The position numbers and the translations under genes were made by a program. Shown piece by piece: positions 32,763 to 43,915 of a stretch of DNA of 64,000 bases. The notes beneath the pieces are model-generated. The model ran no database searches, was not told where the DNA came from, and saw only the letters and a list, made by a program, of their open reading frames with translations. The stretch comes from an uncultured Pseudomonas sp. (lineage in GTDB: Bacteria; Pseudomonadota; Gammaproteobacteria; Pseudomonadales; Pseudomonadaceae): assembly GCF_913777995.1 (NCBI RefSeq), contig NZ_CAJYVE010000011.1:23418-87417 (forward strand). Reading direction: 5' to 3'. The first letter of the stretch is position 1; each line of letters opens with the position of its first letter.

Positions 32763-34391
32763 TCAGCGTGTGGCTGCCAGCTCTTGCTGGATGCTGGCCA
32801 CTGTCCGAGGCCAAGGTTTACCAGCCTGGACCTTGGCTGGCAAGTTTTTGATCGCAGCCAGGGCGGCGTTGCGGTCGTTGAAGTTGCCGTAGGTCACCAC
32901 GTACAGCGGCTTACCCTGCAGGGTTTTCTTGAAGTAGCGGTATTCGCCACCCTGCTCGGCCACATAGGCCTGGGCCGCCGCTTCAGAACTGGTGCCGAGG
33001 ATCTGCACCACGTAATGACCGGGTGCCTGGCTGCTGTACCAGTTACCACCGGCAGCCGGCTTGGCCGCCGCCACCGGCTTCTCGACCGGCTTTTCAACCG
33101 GTTTGGCGGGCGCGGCAGGCGCCGGCTTGGCGGTGGCGACCTGGGTCTGTGGCGCCGGAGCAGGCTTGGCTGCCGGCGCCTGGACCGGAGCGGCCTGCGT
33201 CGGCGCCGGAATCGACGACCGTGGCACGTCGGCAGCCTGACCGGCCGGTGGCGTGCTGGTGTTGACGGTTGGCGGATGCGCCGGCGAAGTCGACGGCACG
33301 CTGTCTTCGTCGGCATCGCTGCTACCGCCGGCAGCTTCTGCCAGCGGGCCGCGCATCACAGGCTGCGAGTTGCCAGCCAGCGGCAGCGGCATCGGCTGCG
33401 AGTTGCCAGCGAACTCGATGGCCGGGCCGCCATTGTTGGATTGCTGGTTGGCCGGCGCTCCTTGCCCGAGCGGCAGCTGTGCCTGCGCCGTGGCCGGAGC
33501 GTTGGGCGCCTTGCCCTTGTCGCCTCCCGGAATCAGCACGGCCGCGGCCACCGCCGCTACGACCACGGCCCCAAGGGCCAGTACGTGTTTCTTCGGCATC
33601 TTGAACCCCACGCTAGGACGCTTGACCGCAGAACGGCTTGCGATCATCGCTTCGATCATTGAGTCGCGGGCCACCTGGTTGATGTTCCCAGGCCAGCCTT
33701 CGGACTGTTCGTGAATATCGGCGATCTGCTCCGCCGTCAGCAGGGCAATGCCTTGCCCCGCGCCATCCAGGCGCTGTGCCAGATATTCACGGGTTTCTTC
33801 TTCGTTGTAGGGCTGCAGCTCGATGACGTGGAAACGTTCGCCTTCGACTTCGCCCTGCATCTGGCCGCAGATCTCGTCCAGGCGGTCGATCAGCGACGCC
33901 TCACCGAACAGGAACACATGCGGACGCCCTTCCGGCACGCCTTCGGCCAGTTCCAGCAGGACTTCGAGCGCCGAGTCGCCGAGTTGTTCCGCGTCGTCGA
34001 CCAGGATGTAGACCTCCTGTCCGGTGAGGGCCAGCTGCACCACCTGGTCGAGGATCGGCTTGATCTCTGCCTGAGGCACGCTCAGCGATTCGGCGACCTG
34101 TTGCAATACACCGGCCGCTTCGCCAGCCGCACGCGCGGAAACCACGACGCTCTGGACCGACTGCTTGTTGGTGCTGGCTACCAGCGCCTGGCGCAACAGC
34201 GTCTTGCCGCTGCCCTGCGGGCCGGTCACCGCCAGCAGCAACTGGCTGTAGCGCGCCAGATGATGCAACTGGCCCAGCACCGGCTTGCGTTGCGCGGGGA
34301 AGAACTTGAAGCCAGGCACACGCGCCCCGAAGGGGTCATGGCTCAACTGGTAGTGGCCGAGAAAGGCCTCGTCTGCATGCAAACTAGTCAT
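32763..34391 (-). CDS. DamX-like AAA/SPOR-domain cell-division protein
   Basis: A 542-residue protein. An N-terminal ExeA-type ATPase domain has Walker A GPQGSGKT (57-64) and Walker B-like YILVDDAEQL. A single membrane helix follows (HVLALGAVVVAAVAAAVLI), then a long Pro/Ala-rich periplasmic linker with AKPxPA and PVEKP repeats, and a C-terminal SPOR domain (about 465-535: HYVVQILGTSSEAAAQAYV, KPLYVVTYGNFNDRNAALAAI) that binds denuded peptidoglycan at the septum. Downstream of aroKB it corresponds to damX in other gammaproteobacteria. Start: ATG 34391 preferred; ATG 34403 overlaps the aroB stop (TAATG). Confidence 0.88.
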   Translation of the reverse strand: MTSLHADEAFLGHYQLSHDPFGARVPGFKFFPAQRKPVLGQLHHLARYSQLLLAVTGPQGSGKTLLRQALVASTNKQSVQSVVVSARAAGEAAGVLQQVAESLSVPQAEIKPILDQVVQLALTGQEVYILVDDAEQLGDSALEVLLELAEGVPEGRPHVFLFGEASLIDRLDEICGQMQGEVEGERFHVIELQPYNEEETREYLAQRLDGAGQGIALLTAEQIADIHEQSEGWPGNINQVARDSMIEAMIASRSAVKRPSVGFKMPKKHVLALGAVVVAAVAAAVLIPGGDKGKAPNAPATAQAQLPLGQGAPANQQSNNGGPAIEFAGNSQPMPLPLAGNSQPVMRGPLAEAAGGSSDADEDSVPSTSPAHPPTVNTSTPPAGQAADVPRSSIPAPTQAAPVQAPAAKPAPAPQTQVATAKPAPAAPAKPVEKPVEKPVAAAKPAAGGNWYSSQAPGHYVVQILGTSSEAAAQAYVAEQGGEYRYFKKTLQGKPLYVVTYGNFNDRNAALAAIKNLPAKVQAGKPWPRTVASIQQELAATR

Positions 34392-34402
34392 CGGGCTTTC
34401 CA

Positions 34403-35506
34403 TTAACCTCTAAGCTGATCCACCAGGGCGCGGTAGTCCGCAACCAGGGTGGCCTTGAGTACTTCTTGCGGATAATCGTCGGTCACTACCGCTTCGCCAA
34501 TACGGCGCAGCAGCACCAGGCGCAGACGGCCATCGAGAACTTTCTTGTCGACGGACATGTGGGCCATGAAGCACGCCTCGTCCATTTGCTCGGGCGGCAC
34601 CACCGGCAGGCCGGCGCGCTGCAGCAGGCGAATGCCGCGGTCGCGGTCGGCGCTGCTGATCCAGCCCAGCCGTGCCGACATTTCCAGGGCCATCACGGTA
34701 CCGGCCGCGACCGCCTCACCGTGCAGCCAGACACCATAGCCCATCTCGGTTTCGATGGCGTGGCCGAAGGTGTGCCCCAGGTTGAGCGTCGCGCGCACCC
34801 CCGACTCGCGCTCGTCGGCACCCACCACCCGGGCCTTGGCCGCGCAGGAGCGCTCGATGGCGAGGGTCAGCGCCTGCGGATCGAGGCCGCGCAGGGCGTC
34901 CATGTGTTCTTCGAGCCAGGTCAGGAAGGGTTCGTCGCAGATCAGCCCGTACTTGATGACCTCGGCCAGCCCGGCGGACAACTCACGCTCGGGCAGGCTG
35001 CGCAGCGAAAGGGTGTCGATGAGCACCACGGCCGGCTGGTAGAACGCTCCGACCATGTTCTTGCCCAGCGGATGGTTGATGCCGGTCTTGCCGCCTACCG
35101 AGGAGTCGACCTGCGACAGCAGGGTGGTCGGGATCTGGATGAAATTCACCCCACGCTGGTAGCAGGCCGCCGCGAAACCGGCCATGTCGCCGATCACCCC
35201 GCCACCCAGGGCGATGACCGTGGTACGCCGGTCGTGGCGGGCCGCCAGCAGACCATCGAATATGAGCTGCAGGGTTTCCCAGTTCTTGAATGCCTCGCCG
35301 TCCGGCAGCACCACAGGCAGGACGTTGTAGCCGGCCAGCGTGGCGGTCAGGCGTTCGAGGTAGAGCGGAGCGACCGTGGTATTGGTGACGATGGCCACCT
35401 GGCGCCCGACGATGTGCGGCGTCAGCAGCTCCGGACGATCCAGCAGACCTTCGCCAATATGAATCGGGTAACTACGCTCACCAAGATCGACCTTAAGAGT
35501 CTGCAT
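34403..35506 (-). CDS. aroB: 3-dehydroquinate synthase
   Basis: A 367-residue AroB, the NAD- and metal-dependent second enzyme of the shikimate pathway. Motifs are DGEAFKNW, the glycine-rich [46 protein letters not shown] (Glu metal ligand) and [12 protein letters not shown] (His ligands). It follows aroK by 117 bp on the same strand and its stop abuts damX, matching the conserved aroK-aroB-damX order. Confidence 0.97.
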   Translation of the reverse strand: MQTLKVDLGERSYPIHIGEGLLDRPELLTPHIVGRQVAIVTNTTVAPLYLERLTATLAGYNVLPVVLPDGEAFKNWETLQLIFDGLLAARHDRRTTVIALGGGVIGDMAGFAAACYQRGVNFIQIPTTLLSQVDSSVGGKTGINHPLGKNMVGAFYQPAVVLIDTLSLRSLPERELSAGLAEVIKYGLICDEPFLTWLEEHMDALRGLDPQALTLAIERSCAAKARVVGADERESGVRATLNLGHTFGHAIETEMGYGVWLHGEAVAAGTVMALEMSARLGWISSADRDRGIRLLQRAGLPVVPPEQMDEACFMAHMSVDKKVLDGRLRLVLLRRIGEAVVTDDYPQEVLKATLVADYRALVDQLRG

Positions 35507-35623
35507 GTATCCCCACAGTGATTACCGATTGGGCGCTTTCGCGCACCGCAGCGGCAGACGGCCCGTCGCCGCCTGCGGCCTGAATTTTATGGTCGCCGAG
35601 AATAGCGCATTTTCGTCTGCGCT

Positions 35624-36142
35624 TTAACGGGGCGGAAGCTCCGCCAGGCGGGCCAGTATCTCCATGACCACCATCCTGGGCGGCCGTTCGTCGGTTTCGA
35701 TCACCACATCGGCGATCTCCCGGTACAGCGGGTCGCGCATGGCCAGCAGGTCGCCCAGCACTTTGGCCGGGTCGGCGGTGCGCAACAGGGGGCGGTTGCG
35801 GTCGCGAGCCGTGCGGCTGACCTGCTGGTCGACCGAGGCATGCAGGTAGACCACGCGCCCGCCGGCATGCAGGGCCTTGCGGTTTTCCTCGCGCATCACC
35901 GCGCCACCGCCGGTGGCCAGCACCAGCCCGTCGGAAGCACAAAGCTCGGCGATCATCGCCTGCTCACGCTCACGAAATCCCGCCTCGCCCTCACGGTCGA
36001 AGATCCACGGGATGTTGGCACCGGTGCGCTGCTCGATTTCCTTGTCGGAGTCCTTGAATGGAAGTCGCAGTTCTTTGGCCAGCAATCGACCGATGGTGCT
36101 TTTGCCAGCCCCCATCGGCCCCACAAGTATTAGATTTCGCAC
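35624..36142 (-). CDS. aroK: Shikimate kinase
   Basis: A 172-residue kinase that phosphorylates shikimate with ATP. Walker A GPMGAGKS lies at 8-15; [12 protein letters not shown] supplies the shikimate-binding Asp, FREREQ the Arg, LATGGGAV the central glycine loop and RNRPLL the lid. The start is GTG at 36142, giving the standard N-terminus [10 protein letters not shown]; it lies only 4 bp after the pilQ stop, so aroK is expressed with the pil operon. Confidence 0.96.
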   Translation of the reverse strand: MRNLILVGPMGAGKSTIGRLLAKELRLPFKDSDKEIEQRTGANIPWIFDREGEAGFREREQAMIAELCASDGLVLATGGGAVMREENRKALHAGGRVVYLHASVDQQVSRTARDRNRPLLRTADPAKVLGDLLAMRDPLYREIADVVIETDERPPRMVVMEILARLAELPPR

Positions 36143-36146
36143 AGAA

Positions 36147-38375
36147 TCAACGACCTACAGCAATCGCCTGGTTGTTCATGATGCGCGGTGTCAGGAAGAC
36201 CAACAGCTCGGATTTGGAATCGGACACCACGTCACGCCTGAAAAGGCGGCCAACATACGGCACATCGCCAAGAAATGGCACTTTTTCTACAACTTTACTT
36301 TGCGTATTGGAGAACACCCCGCCGATCACGATGGTCTCGCCATCGGAAATCAGCACCTTGGCATTGACCTCGTTCTTCTTGATCGGCGGTACGCCGAGCA
36401 CCGCGTTGAGGTAGTCAGGCTCGTCCTTGGTGACCTTCACTTCCATGATGATGCGGTTGTCCGGAGTGATCTGCGGAGTCACCTCCAGCGACAGCGAGGC
36501 TTCCTTGAAGCTGACCGTGGTCGCACCGCTGGAGCTGGACTCCTGGTACGGAATCTCGGTGCCCTTGAGGATCTTGGCGGTTTCCTTGTCGCTGGTCACC
36601 ACCTTGGGCTGCGAGACGATCTCGCCGTTACCGGTCTTTTCCATGGCACTGAGTTCGAGGTCGATCAGGGTGTTGTTGGTGACGAAGCCGATGCCAAAAC
36701 CAGACGTCGCGCTGGGTGCACCAAGGTCGACGAAGGGGATATTGCGGGTCGAGGTGGTCGAACTGGTGCCGGTCCCGGTGGATCCGCCGTCGTTGATCGT
36801 GGAGCTACCACCACTGATACTGCTCGAAGTGAGATTGTCGTCCAGACCGTAGGTCGTCCAATTGCCACTGGTCCGGCTGCCGCCCCAACGCACCCCCAGC
36901 GCCTTGTCGTAATCGACGTTGGCCTCGACGATGCGCGCCTCGATCATCACCTGACGAACCGGAATGTCCAGTTGCGCGACGATGCGGCGCAGCTCGTCCA
37001 GACGTTCCTGGGTCTGGTAGGCAATGATGTTGTTGGTGCGCTCGTCCACGGTGATGGAGCCGCGCTCTTCGGCCTGAGCCTCGGCGCTGGTCACCGACTG
37101 GAACAGCTTGGCGATGTCCGCCGCCTTGGCGTAGTTGACCTGCAGCAGTTCACGACGCAGCGGCGCCAGTTCGGCGATCTGCTTCTGCGATTCGAGTTCC
37201 TGGCGCTCACGGGCGGCGATTTCGTCAGCCGGCGCCACCAGCAGCACGTTACCGATCTTGCGCTTGTCCAGACCCTTGGTCTTGAGCACCAGGTCCAGCG
37301 CCTGGTCCCACGGCACATTCTGCAGGCGCAGGGTGATACCGCCCTGCACCGTGTCGCTGGCGACCAGGTTGAGGTTGGTGAAGTCGGCGATCAGTTGCAG
37401 CACCGAGCGCACGTCGATGTCCTGGAAGTTCAGCGACAGTTTCTCGCCGGTGTACACCGGCTTGTCGGCCGCGCGCCGCTCCAGGTCCTGATTGGTCAGG
37501 GGCCGCACGCTGATGGTCAGGCGGTTGTCGGTCTGGTAGGCGGAGTAGTCATAGGGACCGGAAGGCTCGATGCTGATGCTGGTCTTGTCACCGGAGGTGG
37601 TGGCAGTGACGAACTGCACTGGGGTGGCGAAGTCCTTCACATCCAAGCGTACGCGCAGCGGGTCGGGCAGCTGGGTCTTGGCGAACTCGACGAAGATCTT
37701 GCCATTGCGCTCCTGAATGTCCGGTGCGATGGCTGCGCTGCTGAGGTCGATGAGTACATTGCCTTCACCCAGCTCACCGCGCTGGAAGTCCAGGTTGCGC
37801 ACCGCCTTGGCTCCCGCCGGGACGCTGATGCGCGGGGCAGCCGGAGCGGCTGACGGCTGGGCGGCACGCGGGGTGTTGCGTGTCGCGGCAGGCGCAGTGG
37901 CGACAGGTGCTGCCGTGGTGGGTTGCGAGGCCTGCGCGGCGGCAGCGCCCTGGCCGATCACCACGAACAGGTTGTTGCCTTCGACCCGGGTGCTGTAAGG
38001 CGCCAGGGTGGTGAGGTTGACGATGACCCGGGTGCGATCCTTGGCCTGCACCACGACCACGCTGCGGGCATTGCCACTGCCCAGGTCACGACTGCGATTG
38101 GCCAGCTGGGTATTCACGCCGGGCAGGTCGAGGGCGATACGCGCCGGCTGCTCGGTGGTGTAGCCACGCGGGGCAGGTACGGGGGAGTCGAACGATAGCT
38201 TCAGCTCGATACGGTCACCCGGCAGCGTGGCGACGTCCAGGGTCTTGAGGCTGGCAGCCTGAAGCCAGGGTGCCAGCATCGCCATCCAAAGCGATACGAC
38301 GAGGGTCGAAAGAATCCGGGTCATGTTCAATTTCCGTCGTACGGTGTTCTGCATGCTTGGTACTGCCCACTTCAT
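36147..38375 (-). CDS. pilQ: Type IV pilus secretin PilQ
   Basis: A 742-residue outer-membrane secretin through which the type IVa pilus passes. After a signal peptide ending PWLQA|AS come two AMIN domains that bind peptidoglycan (about 45-130 and 170-255), a secretin/TonB N-terminal domain ([21 protein letters not shown]), an N1 domain and the secretin barrel ([34 protein letters not shown]). A Ser/Thr/Gly-rich loop interrupts the barrel near residue 500. The ATG at 38375 overlaps the pilP stop and has AAGGAG; a start 17 codons later would give a shorter signal peptide. Confidence 0.95.
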   Translation of the reverse strand: MKWAVPSMQNTVRRKLNMTRILSTLVVSLWMAMLAPWLQAASLKTLDVATLPGDRIELKLSFDSPVPAPRGYTTEQPARIALDLPGVNTQLANRSRDLGSGNARSVVVVQAKDRTRVIVNLTTLAPYSTRVEGNNLFVVIGQGAAAAQASQPTTAAPVATAPAATRNTPRAAQPSAAPAAPRISVPAGAKAVRNLDFQRGELGEGNVLIDLSSAAIAPDIQERNGKIFVEFAKTQLPDPLRVRLDVKDFATPVQFVTATTSGDKTSISIEPSGPYDYSAYQTDNRLTISVRPLTNQDLERRAADKPVYTGEKLSLNFQDIDVRSVLQLIADFTNLNLVASDTVQGGITLRLQNVPWDQALDLVLKTKGLDKRKIGNVLLVAPADEIAARERQELESQKQIAELAPLRRELLQVNYAKAADIAKLFQSVTSAEAQAEERGSITVDERTNNIIAYQTQERLDELRRIVAQLDIPVRQVMIEARIVEANVDYDKALGVRWGGSRTSGNWTTYGLDDNLTSSSISGGSSTINDGGSTGTGTSSTTSTRNIPFVDLGAPSATSGFGIGFVTNNTLIDLELSAMEKTGNGEIVSQPKVVTSDKETAKILKGTEIPYQESSSSGATTVSFKEASLSLEVTPQITPDNRIIMEVKVTKDEPDYLNAVLGVPPIKKNEVNAKVLISDGETIVIGGVFSNTQSKVVEKVPFLGDVPYVGRLFRRDVVSDSKSELLVFLTPRIMNNQAIAVGR

Positions 38376-38899
38376 GAGCGCTCCTTGAGGGAAATGGTGC
38401 GCGGCCTTTCCAGCCAGCCCCCCTCTCCATCTGGAACAATTTCGATGACATCGATCTGCGTATCGCTCACCGATACGATCCGACCGTCGTTACGCCCCAG
38501 GTAATCGCCCACCTTGACCCTGTGCACCCCGCCCGCTCCCTTGAGCAGCGCAAATGTACCCGAATCGTTGCCGATGGTTCCGACCATTTCGAAGGTCTCG
38601 ATGTTGAAGCCTTCGAGGAATTGCTTGACCCGTGCCTCGTCGGGCTTGACCAGCCTCGAGCCCTTCTGTCGGCTCAGCGCATCGATCTTCATTGGCGGCA
38701 TGAACGGGCTGCGCAGGCTTGCCGCGTTGTAGGTAAACGCTTCGTAGGGGCGAAACTTGGGCAGCGGCTCGATGGCGCCGGTAGGCCGTTCACGGGCCTC
38801 GGTCACGAACGCCGCCAGGTCGCCGACATCGTCATTGCCGCCGCACCCCGTCAGGCCCAGCAATGCCAGGCAGGCACACAACAGACGCACCGCCCTCAT
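38372..38899 (-). CDS. pilP: Type IV pilus inner-membrane lipoprotein PilP
   Basis: A 175-residue lipoprotein: signal MRAVRLLCACLALLGLTGC with lipidated Cys19. An unstructured linker follows and then a small beta-domain (FEMVGTIGNDSGTFALLKG, VHRVKVGDYLGRNDGRIV) that contacts PilQ. It bridges the PilMNO inner-membrane platform to the secretin. Overlaps pilO and pilQ by 4 nt each. Confidence 0.95.
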   Translation of the reverse strand: MRAVRLLCACLALLGLTGCGGNDDVGDLAAFVTEARERPTGAIEPLPKFRPYEAFTYNAASLRSPFMPPMKIDALSRQKGSRLVKPDEARVKQFLEGFNIETFEMVGTIGNDSGTFALLKGAGGVHRVKVGDYLGRNDGRIVSVSDTQIDVIEIVPDGEGGWLERPRTISLKERS

Positions 38900-39519
38900 T
38901 TGTTCAGCCCCTGATCGTTGTAACGGTAGGTCTTGGCCAGGATGTTCATGCGCAGCCTGTTCGGGTTCTTGGCATCGACGGGCTTGATCTCGAAATCGTG
39001 CAGCGTGACGATCCGCGGCAGGCTGGCCACGCCGCTGACGAAAGTGGCCAGGTCATGATAGCCACCCACTACGGTGATCTGGATCGGCAACTCGATGTAG
39101 AACTGCTGGGCGGCTTCAGGCAGCAGCTTGATTTCCTCGAATTCCAGGCCACTGCCCAGACCGGTACGGGTAATGTCTTCGAGCAGCCCCGGTACCTCGG
39201 TGTCGCTGGGCAATTGCCGCAGCAGCGCACCGAAGGTGTTTTCCATTTCCACCATCTGCTTCTTGTAGGGCTCCAGGTTCGCCGCCTGGAAGGCCTTGGT
39301 GGTGAACTGGTCCTTGAGCAGCCCTTCGTTGGTCCGCGCGCCGTCGAGTCGCGCCTCCAGGTCCTGGATATAGAAAAAATAGCCCAGCGCCAGAACCAGC
39401 AGCATGGCCAGGGCACAGGCAATGACCTTGACTGCCGCCGGCCAGCTGCCGACGTTGTTCATGTCCAGCTCGTTGAGATCGATCTTGCGCAGGCCTTCCA
39501 GCCATTCGGAAATACTCAC
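38896..39519 (-). CDS. pilO: Type IV pilus inner-membrane protein PilO
   Basis: A 207-residue bitopic protein. A cytoplasmic N-terminus with WLEGLRKIDLNELDMNNVG is followed by a helix (AVKVIACALAMLLVLALGYFF), a periplasmic coiled coil and a ferredoxin-like domain (FYIELPIQITVVGGYHDLATF). It pairs with PilN to form the alignment subcomplex. Both ends overlap neighbours as ATGA. Confidence 0.95.
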   Translation of the reverse strand: MSISEWLEGLRKIDLNELDMNNVGSWPAAVKVIACALAMLLVLALGYFFYIQDLEARLDGARTNEGLLKDQFTTKAFQAANLEPYKKQMVEMENTFGALLRQLPSDTEVPGLLEDITRTGLGSGLEFEEIKLLPEAAQQFYIELPIQITVVGGYHDLATFVSGVASLPRIVTLHDFEIKPVDAKNPNRLRMNILAKTYRYNDQGLNK

Positions 39520-40075
39520 GGCTTGGCTCCTTCTGCGTCGGCCGGCTGGGTCTGGCGCACGGTCAGCTGGAAGACATTGGTCTGGTCCGTGGCGTTGGCC
39601 TTCACCTCGATGAGTACCGGCGTCTCGAGCCAGTCGGAAGCGTCCAGGTTGCGCATCAGGTCGGAAACCCGGTTGTTGGAGTCGGCGACACCGTTGATGG
39701 CGATCAGATTGCCGTTCATTTTCACATCAGTGAAATACACGCCGTCCGGCAAGGTACGCACCAGCTGGTCGAACACCCGGCCGATGATCGGCCGGTTGCC
39801 TTGCAGGTCCTGAATGATCTTCATGCGCTCCAGCAGCTGCTTGCGGCGACTCTTGAGTTCACTGATTTCCTTGATGCGCGCATCGAGCTGCGTCAATTGG
39901 CCCTGCAGATAGGCGTTGCGGGCATTCTGCGCGTCGATGGCGCGACTGAGGGTCTGGTCGACCAGCAGCACGATGGCCACGGCGATCACCAGCACACCGA
40001 CCAGCGCGGTGATGAAGCGCTTCTTGCGCTCTTCGCGCAGCTGTTCGCGCCAGGGCAGGAGGTTGATCCGGGCCA

Positions 40076-40076
<1 letters not shown>
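39516..40076 (-). CDS. pilN: Type IV pilus inner-membrane protein PilN
   Basis: A 186-residue bitopic protein whose first residues ARINLLPWREQL are the conserved INLLPWR peptide that binds PilM. One membrane helix follows (FITALVGVLVIAVAIVLLV), then a coiled coil and a ferredoxin-like periplasmic domain. It starts on the last base of the pilM stop (TGATG). Confidence 0.95.
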
Positions 40077-41311
<1,235 letters not shown>

Positions 41312-41344
41312 TCACCCATTCTTTTTTCTGGAAACCCAAAAGCC

Positions 41345-43786
41345 TTGATACGCCTGCTGAAGTTTTTCTGGTGGTCCCTGGTCGCGGTGTTCTGTGCACT
41401 GCTGCTTGGCCTGAGCGGAGCCTTTCTTTACCTGAGCCCTACCCTGCCATCGGTCGAGGCCCTGCGCAGCATCCAACTGCAGATCCCCCTGCGGGTCTAC
41501 AGCAGCGACGGCAAACTGATAGCAGAGTTTGGCGAAATGCGCCGCACCCCCGTGCGCTTCGCCGACATTCCCCCCAATTTCATCAATGCCCTGCTGGCCG
41601 CCGAAGACGACAACTTCGAGAACCACTATGGCGTCGACCCCACCAGCCTGGTGCGCGCCGCAGGCCAACTGGTCAAGAGCGGCCATATCCAGACCGGCGG
41701 CAGCACCATCACCATGCAGGTGGCGAAGAACTTCTTCCTGACCAGCGAACGCAGCTTCTCGCGCAAGACCACCGAGATTCTGCTGGCCCTGCAGATCGAG
41801 CGGCAGCTGACCAAGGATGAGATCCTCGAGCTGTACGTCAACAAGATCTACCTGGGCAACCGCGCCTACGGTATCGAAGCGGCAGCACAGGTGTATTACG
41901 GCAAGTCGATCCGCGACGTGAGCCTGGCGCAGATGGCGACCATCGCCGGCCTGCCCAAGGCGCCCTCGCGCTTCAACCCGCTGGCCAACCCAGCTCGCGC
42001 CAAGGAACGCCGCGACTGGATCCTGGGGCGCATGTATCACCTCGGCAAGATCAGCCAGAGCGACTACCAGGCCGCCCTGAGCGAGCCGATGAACGCCAGC
42101 TATCACGTACCGACGCCCGAAGTGTACGCACCTTATGTAGCAGAAATGGCGCGCGCCGAGATGGTCGGCCGTTACGGCAGCGACGCCTACACCGAAGGCT
42201 TCCGCGTCTACACCACGGTGCCGAGCGACCTGCAGGAGCACGCCAACACGGCAGTACAGCGCGGCCTGATCGAATATGACCAGCGCCACGGCTACCGTGG
42301 GCCGGAAAGCCGCTTTCCAGGCATGACCCGCGCGGCCTGGGCCCAGGAACTGACCAAGCAGCGCCCTATCAGCGGCCTGGAGCCAGCCATCGTCACCCAG
42401 GTCGACAAGACCGGCCTGCGCGTCCTGACCCGCAACGGCGAGAAAGAAGAGCTGGTCGACTGGGCGAGCATGAAGTGGGCACGCCCTTACCTGAACACCA
42501 ACAGCATGGGTGCCAACCCACGTCAGCCGTCTGACGTGGCCCAGGTTGGCGATCTGATCCGCGTGCTGCGTCAGGACGACGGCAGCCTGAAGTTCAGCCA
42601 GATCCCCGCCGCGCAGAGCGCCCTGGTGTCGCTTGATCCGCGCAACGGCGCGATCCGCGCCCTGGTCGGCGGCTTCTCCTTCGAACAGAGCAACTACAAC
42701 CGCGCCATGCAGGCCAAGCGTCAGCCAGGTTCGAGCTTCAAGCCGTTCCTGTACAGCGCCGCCCTGGACAACGGCTACACCGCCTCCAGCCTGGTCAACG
42801 ACGCACCGATCGTGTTCGTCGACGAGTACCTGGACAAGGTCTGGCGGCCGAAGAACGACAACGGCACCTTCCTCGGCCCGATCCGCCTGCGTGAGGCCCT
42901 GTACAAGTCGCGTAACCTGGTTTCGATCCGCCTGCTGCAGCAGTTGGGCATCGACACCTCCATCGACTACATCACTCGCTTCGGCTTCTCCAAACAGGAC
43001 CTGCCGCGCAACCTCTCGCTGGCCCTGGGCACCGCGACCCTGACGCCGATGGAAATCGCCACGGGCTGGAGCACCTTCGCCAACGGCGGCTACAAGATCA
43101 CGCCTTACCTGATCCAGACCATCGAGAACCGCGATGGCCAGGTGCTGTTCTCTGCCAACCCGGCGACCGTACCGACCAACGAAGCCAAGACCGCACCAGA
43201 CACCTCGACCTTCGCGGTGCATGACACGCCGCCGCTGACCAGCCTGACACCCGCCTCCACCACCGACCATCCGGCACCGCTGGTGGCCGAGCGAGTGGTG
43301 GACGGACGCACCACCTACATTCTCAACAGCATGCTGCAGGATGTGATCAAGCGCGGCACCGCGCGCCGCGCCCTGTCGATGAACCGCCCGGACATCGCCG
43401 GCAAGACCGGTACTACCAACGAGTCCAAGGACGCGTGGTTCTCCGGCTACAACGCCGACTACGTGACCACCGTGTGGACCGGCTTCGACCAGCCTGAAAG
43501 CCTGGGCCGCCACGAGTTCGGCGGCACCGTGGCACTGCCGATCTGGATGGACTACATGAGCGCCGCGCTCAAGGACAAGCCACCGCACCAGCAGCCCGAG
43601 CCTGATGGCATCCTCAGCCTGCGGGTCGACCCGGTCAGCGGTCGCGCTGCCACGCCGAGCACGCCCAACGCGTTCTTCGAGCTGTTCAAGAGCGAAGACA
43701 CACCGCCGAGCGTCAACGAACTGGGCGGCAGCGCCCCTGGCAGCCCGCTGCCGGCCGACGAGTCGGCGCCGATCGACCTCTTTTAA
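41345..43786 (+). CDS. ponA: Penicillin-binding protein 1A (class A, bifunctional)
   Basis: An 813-residue PBP1A (mrcA/ponA). One N-terminal membrane helix (about 5-30) precedes the glycosyltransferase domain (AAEDDNF with Glu87; GGSTITMQVAKNFFL). An OB-like insert at about 320-420 (RGPESRFPGMTRAAW) is followed by the transpeptidase domain with SSFK (Ser463-Lys466), SRN (522-524) and KTGT (687-690). It polymerises and cross-links peptidoglycan in the periplasm. The start is a TTG at 41345, giving the conserved IRLLKFFWWSL. Divergent from pilM as in other pseudomonads. Confidence 0.95.
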   Translation: MIRLLKFFWWSLVAVFCALLLGLSGAFLYLSPTLPSVEALRSIQLQIPLRVYSSDGKLIAEFGEMRRTPVRFADIPPNFINALLAAEDDNFENHYGVDPTSLVRAAGQLVKSGHIQTGGSTITMQVAKNFFLTSERSFSRKTTEILLALQIERQLTKDEILELYVNKIYLGNRAYGIEAAAQVYYGKSIRDVSLAQMATIAGLPKAPSRFNPLANPARAKERRDWILGRMYHLGKISQSDYQAALSEPMNASYHVPTPEVYAPYVAEMARAEMVGRYGSDAYTEGFRVYTTVPSDLQEHANTAVQRGLIEYDQRHGYRGPESRFPGMTRAAWAQELTKQRPISGLEPAIVTQVDKTGLRVLTRNGEKEELVDWASMKWARPYLNTNSMGANPRQPSDVAQVGDLIRVLRQDDGSLKFSQIPAAQSALVSLDPRNGAIRALVGGFSFEQSNYNRAMQAKRQPGSSFKPFLYSAALDNGYTASSLVNDAPIVFVDEYLDKVWRPKNDNGTFLGPIRLREALYKSRNLVSIRLLQQLGIDTSIDYITRFGFSKQDLPRNLSLALGTATLTPMEIATGWSTFANGGYKITPYLIQTIENRDGQVLFSANPATVPTNEAKTAPDTSTFAVHDTPPLTSLTPASTTDHPAPLVAERVVDGRTTYILNSMLQDVIKRGTARRALSMNRPDIAGKTGTTNESKDAWFSGYNADYVTTVWTGFDQPESLGRHEFGGTVALPIWMDYMSAALKDKPPHQQPEPDGILSLRVDPVSGRAATPSTPNAFFELFKSEDTPPSVNELGGSAPGSPLPADESAPIDLF

Positions 43787-43792
43787 AGCAGC

Positions 43793-43860
43793 GGCAAGCT
43801 GCAAGCTTCAAGAAAAAGCAGCCGGCCCCGGCACCGCTTTCAACTTGCAGCTTGTAGCGC
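43793..43860. repeat. Intergenic CTTGCAGCTTG-type inverted repeat
   Basis: GGCAAGCTGCAAGCTTCAAG at the left and CTTTCAACTTGCAGCTTGTAGC at the right form an imperfect inverted repeat around a GC-rich centre (GCCGGCCCCGGC). It resembles the elements at 26335 and 27904. Confidence 0.5.
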
Positions 43861-43901
43861 TCCAACAAAAAACCCTGGCAAGGCCAGGGTTTTTTGTTGG
43901 A
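43861..43901. terminator. Bidirectional intrinsic terminator between ponA and maeB
   Basis: A perfect 19-bp inverted repeat (arms 43861-43879 and 43883-43901) with an AAG loop. Its core is ACCCTGGC / GCCAGGGT, flanked by A6 on the left and T6 on the right. The GC-rich stem followed by T6 works in both directions, serving ponA (plus) and maeB (minus), which converge here. Confidence 0.92.
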
Positions 43902-43915
43902 GCTTGAAGCGGCTG

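Noticed and set aside
41312-43804. 830-codon minus-strand frame opposite ponA
   Set aside because: Antisense shadow of PBP1A, whose catalytic motifs are all present on the plus strand.
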